A stretch of DNA of 64,000 nt from Gavia stellata (Eukaryota; Chordata; Aves; Gaviiformes; Gaviidae): the NCBI RefSeq assembly GCF_030936135.1, contig NC_082611.1, positions 8,881,001 through 8,945,000 of the forward strand, read 5' to 3'. Numbering within the stretch: position 1 is the stretch's first letter; every line of letters begins with the position of its first letter. The notes beneath the pieces were generated by a model. The model was not told the DNA's origin, made no database searches, and worked only from the letters and a program-made list of their open reading frames with translations. Shown piece by piece: positions 28,001 through 37,000 of the stretch. The position numbers were made by a program, and so were the translations under genes.

Positions 28001-31000
28001 GACTAACAGTACTAAGAAGTCTTGTACTAAATTTTTCCAAATCTACAGTTATTGTTGAGAAAAAGCCATTTCACTTTTAAAACCAGAAGGTAATAAAGCT
28101 GTTATCAGAGGTACCTTTTCATAAGAGAGGTATTTACTGGATAAAATCATAACTTGGCTTTTTGCCCACCCAGAGACTTGGTTTAATGTTGCAATAGCAT
28201 TATGCACTGCTTCAGGTGACAAAGATTCCAGCTGACTTGAAGTTAGCCCAACCACAGCATCTGACAGAGATCCAAGGATATCATTCAGTGTCTGGTTTTG
28301 CATGGCAATGTTCAGGAGTTGAGATTTGAGCTAAAGTAAACAAAAAAAGCAGATGGGAAATAAAAATCTGCCAAGAACCAGTTTTCATTATCACCCAAAA
28401 CTTTAACTGCAGTTTCTGGAATAGGTGTTGGAAACCATTAAGTGACCACACACTTCATAAAAATTCAAAAATAGAATCACAGTTGTCAAAGGAATACGGA
28501 ACACGAGGAAACAGAATGAGAAAAGAATAAGCACTGTAAAAAAACAAAAATGGGCTTTTATTCTTTGCATTATATGATTGAGAACTATTTCCAATTATTT
28601 CTTAGATCCCAGTAATTTTTCACTCTTTTCTTTACGAATTCAAGAAGACAGTCTTTTCTCCTCTGTTTTCAGGATTAGGTTAGGCAAGAAGAACGAGCAT
28701 TGTACCCACCTTCTGAACCTCAGCCTGGAAACCTCTCAATTGATTGCATTTCATCATTTGATGAAGTAAAGCCCGGGCCACAGCAGCATCCATCTGTTCC
28801 ATGTCATCATAAAAGCAAACCAACAAACCTAGCCTATATAGAAGGAAATACATTAGCCAACTTCTGACACAGAAGGTGTCATTCTCAGGAAACTGAAATA
28901 TAGTATGGTATACCCTACTTGTGCTCAAAACTTGAGTCATTTCTGTCTGTCACTAGTGCCTTAAACTGCAATATTTAATAGTCCACATGGCCTGGAATTT
29001 GGGTATGAAATATATGCGCTGTTCTCTGTATTCAGCTGAACTCTACCCAGATTGCTTGTGCTGTCAAAAATTTAACTTTTCTGGTTCCGTTTGTCCATGG
29101 CTGGATTTTCCCAGCTAACGACTCCACTCCCCTTGGCAGAATTTGCAGTATAATCTCTACTTTGAAAAGGATGGAGGGCTAAAAAAGTCTCTAGAAGTGG
29201 CTTGCTGAGTTCCCATCTGGATTGATTGGATGTTTTGAACTCTAAATCCTGCTTGGGTTTCACATGCAACGTAATTCATTCATGTGTCAGAGCGGCAGCT
29301 AGAGCATTACATTGCCTCTTTATCGTTTCAGGTTTAAACAAAGCCTGCTGTATTTCACATCAAACACAGGACTGGCTGACGGATGGAGACCTGTCCAATT
29401 CAACACTTGCTAGGAGAAAATGTGCTGAGGCTCACTGTCTTAGTTGTGCCAGCACAACAGTTTGCAAGGCAGTGTTGTGAACCAGATGTGGAGCTCATTT
29501 TCCTCCATAGTACCCATGCTGTAATATTAAAGCCACCATTTCCATTAACCTCTGTAAAGCACAAGCGCAACCATAGCTGGTGGAGAGAAGCAGTCATACC
29601 ACCAAGGGTAAGCACCTGCAGTAGGTGGACTTCTGACTTAGGCCTTGTGCTTATTTACTGCCATTACCTGCAGCCCTGCAAAGGAGGTCTGAATTGTGCA
29701 TCGCTCTCTCTGGACTTCAAACTTCATAGTGATGGTGATGAATTCATTTGTAGGAAGCCTGAATCAATCCCCTGTCACTGTAAACAACTAGCCTTTGCTT
29801 TCATAACGTACACAGGGCAAGAACCTACAAAGCCCAGCTTTCCTGCTACAGTCTGGTTTTTAGCAATTCAATGATGCAGGATAGGCAGAGTCTAGGCAAT
29901 AATGTCCAGATGTGAACTAAATCAACAGCAGATGATGCTGCAGCACTACCACAAACTCAGTAAAATTCTGCAGTGCAGAAAGGCTTAGCTTTTAGTTCCT
30001 CTAGTCCTTCAACAACAACCTGCTTAGCGATATAACAAAATACTGCTTCAGCAGCCCATCTGAATTCATGGAACATCATCAAACGAACATACAAATCAAA
30101 GAAACATCTATAACTGCATTTTTATAACAAATAATTACCTTATGATGCATTATTGCATAGCCACCAAGAGCTCTTCATCTCCTTTGGGATTAGCAGCAGT
30201 GAATAATACTACTTCTTAAAAGTAAAATTGCATTTAAATCATCAGTATGATTAAAATGAGTAATACAAAATAAGTGTGTTGTAAAAATGAAATATATTAA
30301 GGTTTACGGAGCATGACATTTCTCTCATCTGTGAGAATGTGGCACCTTTCCTGAGCGGTAAAATAATTTTTAAGATTCCCGACATTGAAATTTAGAGTGT
30401 GGGCATAATTTGTCTCTCGCTTACATCCCCGACAATCAGCAATACTTCATGGAAGTCAGTGAGTTACATTGCGATAATGACAGGAGCTGTGAAGCCATAA
30501 AGCATATTCTCCATTAGTTTAAAACTCCAAGGTATCCCCCAAGGAGACTACAAATAACTTCAGACAGTGGTGTCTTGGGACTAAATACATCCATTTATAC
30601 GACAGTGTAAATGCAGATGTGGAGTACAGCACTTTCTCGCAGGTAGCTCATGCTCACTGCATATTTATGAGTAAGTTTCTTTTGGTTTTTTATTATTGTT
30701 AAAGTAAGTTCAGTGCTGATTTGACAGCCCTGAAAATGCAGTTTCCTGCTTACACACGCAACAGTCACAAGCGTTTAAACGTGGCTTGTTTCTCCCCTGC
30801 AGGACATAAAGAGGACAGCAGGACAGGCTTCACACGCCTTCACCGTGTGACCTCTCTGGTGACACCCATGCTAATTAAAAACCACTTGCAGTCCTGGCTG
30901 GCATGAACGAAGATTTCCTCCTTAAATCCTAATTGTAACATGATTTCCACAAAACACCTCCATCTTCTGTGATTCAAACAGCCAAGGCAACTCTTGTCCC

Positions 31001-34000
31001 TCTATCCCAATTTATTTTATTGCTGTACTGTACAATGTGATGGAGCTTTAATTGGGTCCCCCAGATACTGCTGTAGTCCTCCTACTAGTACTACAGACAA
31101 CTCCTCACTGTGCAGCAGGAGACAAAGTATTAGCTAATAAGGCACACCTCCAAAAATGCATAAAGTAGCAATTCTTCACTGTTGCTAACCAGGGTTGGAT
31201 TTCAGCCTAGATTTTTCTGCTGGAAGGAAAAAGCTATGCTGCATCAACAATTTCATCAGCTTTCTATTGCTGCTCTCTTTTCTCCTTACTTATTCATTCT
31301 CTTCATACACAGCCATAAAAGAAAAAGAAAAGCAGTCTTGCCTGTAGATAGTTGAAGTGTTTCTCATATCAAATCCCGATGAGTTTATTCTTTCCAAGAA
31401 AGCTTGTGCAAGCTCTGGTGTGATATCATACACTGTGTCCAACTGCTTTGTTGCGTTGTCGTAGCTAATGAATAGTCTTATCTGACGAGTACAAACAAAA
31501 TCATGCATCAGGATTATGAAACAATTACATCCACTAAAATACGTTTGACACTCTAAATTAATTGACTCCATTCACGTTATAGAGAAAGGAAGAAGATAGA
31601 TTTGGATAATACAGTATTTTTGAAGGCAAAGCTGAGTGAGCGACTCTCTGTCAAGCTGTCATATAATTTCAGGGTCTTCTATCATTGGTCCCTACCTTTC
31701 TTTCAGTACAAGTCACAGAAGTCTGATACAGATAAACAATGACATAATAACGACAGGCACTTTCAAATTCCAAAAAGAGAAGAATATTTGGTTTACAATG
31801 GATTTAGATTCACTTTATATTTAAGTAATTAAAATATATAAACTTCTTTTTCATGTTTAAGTTTGCATTTGTTTTCATATTGTTTGTAGCTGACATCACT
31901 TGACAATGATATATTCAACCCCATTTTGTTACTTACTTCATTGAGGCTAATCTTCAGAATTTCTTCTAATGGGAGATGGACCATGTATCTTCCCAAAATC
32001 CATAAGTTTTCTGCACTGACCCAAGAAGCTGATTCATTGAACTCTGTTTTGTGTAAATAAATACCCACTACAATGTTAAGAAAGTAATTATTTTTCAAAT
32101 GTATTGTACCCAGTATATTGTTATTGGTAAATAATAAAAAATTATCTGCAAATCAGAAAAATCCTTAGCAGAGAGAGTCAGGTTCCCTCCATTAGCTAGA
32201 TTTTAGCGCCACATTTTTATAAGCCCGTACATTTTTAAATGAAAATGAAATAGTGATTCAAATGTCTCAAATTTTCTCATATGAAAATGATTAATGTTTT
32301 ATGTTGTTGAAATAGAACATGGATAAAGTATGGAACAGGAAAAATTAAACCAATAGTATTAAATATGGAGCAGCACTTTTTAAATTCAGTTTTCCTAATC
32401 AAATGTATTATTTAAGAACACCAGGAATGCATGATACTTTCTAACACTTTATATATCTTATATATTATTATTGATGATACCACTCATTTCAACAATATGC
32501 AATAGCAATAATGGGGAAAATGAAAAATCATTCATATAGCTATATGGAAATAAGTTGGCAAAAAACCCAAAATACTGCATAACAGTTAAAGAATGTCATT
32601 CATTTAGTAACATTCTCCCAAGGATTGAAAATTAAATCAAGATCCAAATATCCCCAAGAAAAAGTACTTATGGGCTAGGTAGGTACTTTGAGCCACAAAG
32701 ACAGCGTTTTCTCCAAAGTGTCATAATCTGGATGGCTCAACATGCAATACCTCTGAACATACTCCTTAGCAGTGCTGATATTCACAACTCTGTTAAAATA
32801 AAATAATCACTGCACTTTGCAGAGTTTTCAGTATCTGAAAAAAACCAGCCTATAAATATCAGAAGCTGATGAACCCCATTTAGTAAGTGACTTTTTTGAA
32901 AACACAGATCTAAGCTCCTTAGCTGAGACAAGACAATGCTCCCAGCAGACCTGTCTGTAAAGCCTCCATTTTTTGAAATTATAATATTCCTGGTAATGGG
33001 AGGTAAGAAGAGATTTGAAACATAATAGAAGAGTTAAACAAAAACTATCACAATTTAAGGATGTTGACTGTGGCCTTTACCAGAACAGACTTGCAGTTAC
33101 CAACCATGGTAGCCATGATCCCCAAAAGCTGTTTTGTTATTTTTAAATAAGGTACAAAATTCAAAAGTTACAGCCTCCTGCTTTTGCAAGGGCTACCAGC
33201 ATGCTTCATCTCTGAATAACTCAGTATTTTTAGTATGAAACAAGTGAGAATTGGCTGAGTGGCAAAGAAATTTCTTGAAAGGTTTGACTCTTAAGACATA
33301 GAAGCCACACGTCACCTCCTGCTCACCCAGTGATCCAGCTGCAGGGGCTGCCTGACACCGTGGGGAGAAGCGGTATGATGGAAAAGCCCTCTGCATTTCT
33401 GCAGGCACAACAGAGACACGGCGATGAGCTCTCTGTCAACAAAACCAGCAGAAATGCTTGGGAGGTGGCCCCATAAGCACCTCAAATATGAGGCTTCTTT
33501 CCAGTTTCTTTTCTGCTGAGCTTCAGTGAGGAAGATGCTGCTTCTGCAAGAGGGCTGACCCCCTTCCCAGGCGGTCCCAGTGCTACCCACATATAAAGTT
33601 AAAGTGAATAAATCAAACTATTGCAGGACTCTTCTGTTGTCCCACACTCCGTGATGTGACCCGTGGTGTGCAGATGTACTTGAGTGATCTTTAGACTTGC
33701 CAACCTGGACGTTGGTAGCAGTCCAACTGTACCTGCTCAGGGCTGATGGGTTCTCCAGCTCATACTACCAGAGCTAGCTGGTAATCAGTCCACACCCGAT
33801 GCCTTCAGGAGTGGATTCACCGTATCTACACTGCTTTGCATTTGAAGCAGCAACCAGGACTTAAGAGAGGCATGGTAATTCTCAGTCCCTCCTGAGCTGG
33901 GTGATCCTTTACAAACTGAGGGTTCACTAACGTTTCAGTCACAACCCAAGATGCCTGGTGCTGTGGGATTTTCCCAGCACTGCTGAGTATCATCAGGCAA

Positions 34001-37000
34001 ATTCTACATCTTTGCTTCCCCAGTAATGCACTGGCAGTAATACCACCTCACAGCAGTGTCATGAACTTCCTCTCTGCAACTTAATGGGTTACTCTGATAT
34101 TTTAAAACGGCAGAAGTCCCAGCAGCCAAATTCAGCTCCACTGAAGCAAGTGGGCATTTTGCCTTTGATTTCCAGGGAAAGAGGAAGAACATACACATCT
34201 AAAAGTCTAAAATGCTCCCATGACAGCACTGCTGGGACGTTTGGTGAAACCCAAGTGCTGGCTCTGATGCGTCAGTGCCGCTGCTGCTTTACAGCCCCCT
34301 CGTGGAGCCTGTCCTGCACGATCCCAGCTGTGGCACATCTGTTTAAGACACGTTAACAAGGCAAACAGATGTGATAAAAGACACAAAATCAGAATCAATT
34401 AACTTTGGTTTTATCTTGTCCCTTTTCTGAACGAGTCAGTGCTACGTGCAGTAGAACTTCCACAACATCCTGCATTTCTTTTGCATTTTCAAACAGTGCA
34501 TTGGGTAATGTACTCTGAGACAGATCTATTTTTCTAGTCTGAATAGGAGGTCAGAAGTGAACCACACACTTGTGCAAGGTACCTGACAACTGTATCCTAT
34601 TTAAATCTTAGAAAAAGGACTTGAGTACAGAGACTTTGTGTGTAGCTCTGTGCAGAAGAGATGAAGAGCAAGCATCTTTGGAGAACTATTTGCCATGAAT
34701 AACAAATACACTACGTTTACTGTATTCCGGAGCAAAGGTATTCAATACAGCTACTCTTAAACAGACCTATGTTAAATTTGGGAAACAATTCAATACAATG
34801 AGTAGGCCTTTTTCTGACTGTTTTATGATAAGCAAGAAGAAAATACCTTATACATAACATACCACTCATGTTATAGGATTTTTGTAGAATCTGCTTCATC
34901 CAACTATACAGAGCTCTCTGTGTATTTGCTGAGGTTTTGTCATAGAGGTCCTTGAATACTGTTGATCTAAGTGACAGAAGAGCATGTTAGTTCACTAATG
35001 AGTTAACTATTTATTTTTTTAAATGACACACATGGACAAATGTTTTTAGAAACAGCAACACATAAGCAGAAAACTATATCTGGAAAATAGGCTGAGACCA
35101 TATAGTAACCTCTGTTTAAAAGCATATATAGTCAGCAAATAGTACATAGTATTAATTTTGTCTGGAAATTGAATGGCTTACAAGTTTCTGAAAGCATCCT
35201 CCTGCAGAATGTTTGGGAGGCTCCCAATGACATCAGGTTGGAGATAGTTCACCGCTGACACACGCAAAACCTGGCTTAGGATATCCACACAGTCCAAAGC
35301 ACTCAGAGCCGGAAAGCATTTATCCAGTGTTACAAGGAACAAGGTCCTGTTTACTCCTGGGGTTTGAAAAATTCTCTCTCTCGTCTTGTCCCAATCAAGA
35401 CTAATATTACCCATTTCCTGCAAGCAACAAAGGGTTAAAAGAATGTCGCTTTGATTAATTCAATATATTGTTCATTTTGAGGCCTGACAGAAAGTACTCT
35501 ACAAAAAATATGGTACTGTTCTCATGAAAAATAGCTGTGAAATACTGTCTGGTTGCATTACTTCTGGTAATTCCTTTCTTGCATAGTCCAGAGACCAGCT
35601 TGAATCTTTTGACAAAATCAAAATGAAAAACAGAAAAATAATCCAAATGGCTGAAGTTACAGTGTGTGCTCTCACGAAAGAATTAGTTACTTGGAAAATG
35701 AAAGCATATTGGAATCGAATGGGTATTATTTCATACATAATTTAGCATGTAGACATCTCTAGAACAGACCTTTTCCCATGCAGTATTTCTTGCAGCTGTT
35801 ACTACAAACATTCCCTCCAGAAGATGGGGCAACATCAAGGAACCAAGCCCAGGGAATAAAGTCACCCTGGTTGGGGATGGATTATTAGGTTGCTCCGTCT
35901 CACAAGCTGACGTGTCTAGGACAGCCTGTCCAGAGCTGATTGTCCTGGGCCTGGTGATTTGTTCATGCAGGACTATCAGTCCTGGAAGAACTGGATATGC
36001 CGTTTGAGAAGACGAAATTTACAGTTTATTGAAAGGACTTAACGCTCTGCTGCTTTGGCTCCCAGTGCATGCTGCACACCTATCTTGTGTGCTTTGGCAG
36101 CAGGAGCTGCACCACCGTTGTTTGAATAGTGGACTATACAGTGTTTGTTCTGGGCAGTCACCTCATGCATCCGGGGAAACTCTCTCCCTTTCTCCCAGAT
36201 TAATCTCCATCCCCTCAGCAATACCCAGGCTGGAGCCCTTCCTCCCAGCAGGGAAGATGCCAAGTGCTCTCAGACATCAGGCTATGATCCCACCCCTGCA
36301 GTGGAGATCCCCTCTGCAGGGGTGATCCTCCCTGGGTGGCACTCCCTGACTTTGAGTGAGGCTTTTAAGATGCGTCACACAGGGAACATGCCACAGAAGC
36401 AAGCAAATGATGTTTTGCTGCCTACCCTCCAAATCGCCTAATAATTTGCTTGCATGCTCCCATAACTTATTAACAAGATAACTAATTTCACCTTCTTTAG
36501 TCATCTTGGCTCTCTTTCTAGCCACTGAAGAAAGCAGATACTCCCTGAGAACAACTGGCCCTACCTACCTTAGATAATTGCGTAGGAAGGTAAATCATTC
36601 TCTGGAGGTTTGTTTCTCTCCACTGATTACAGAGAAAATCCAGACGACTGACTTGGACTTGGTACCAAACTTTTAGACACAAGAATTAAATGAAGTAAGT
36701 CCAACCTAAGGAGAGGGGCTCCTGGAACCTAATCCAAGCCAGCTAAGTAACTGCACGGCGTGCACTGCGGGACCGCCAGTCTGGCCCTTTCCCATTTATT
36801 TACACCACTGACAGCAGCTTTTCTTTTTCACAAGTGCAAAGTGACTTACAAGATGGTCCTTTCTGCTGTTGAAGAGATACTTCATTGCAGTTCGGAACTG
36901 CTGCTGATCAAGCTGTTGAAATTCGGATAGTAGTTGCCTAGGCTGGTACAAAAGGTTCTTCAGGTAACTTTTTATGGACATCTGAAGTATAGAAAAATAC

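Noticed and set aside
29383-29874. Plus-strand open frame of 163 codons, the longest in the window
   Set aside because: It lies in OTOA intron 10 on the opposite strand. It has no recognised homology, no repeated or domain-like pattern and no clear splice or promoter context. A chance open frame is sufficient.
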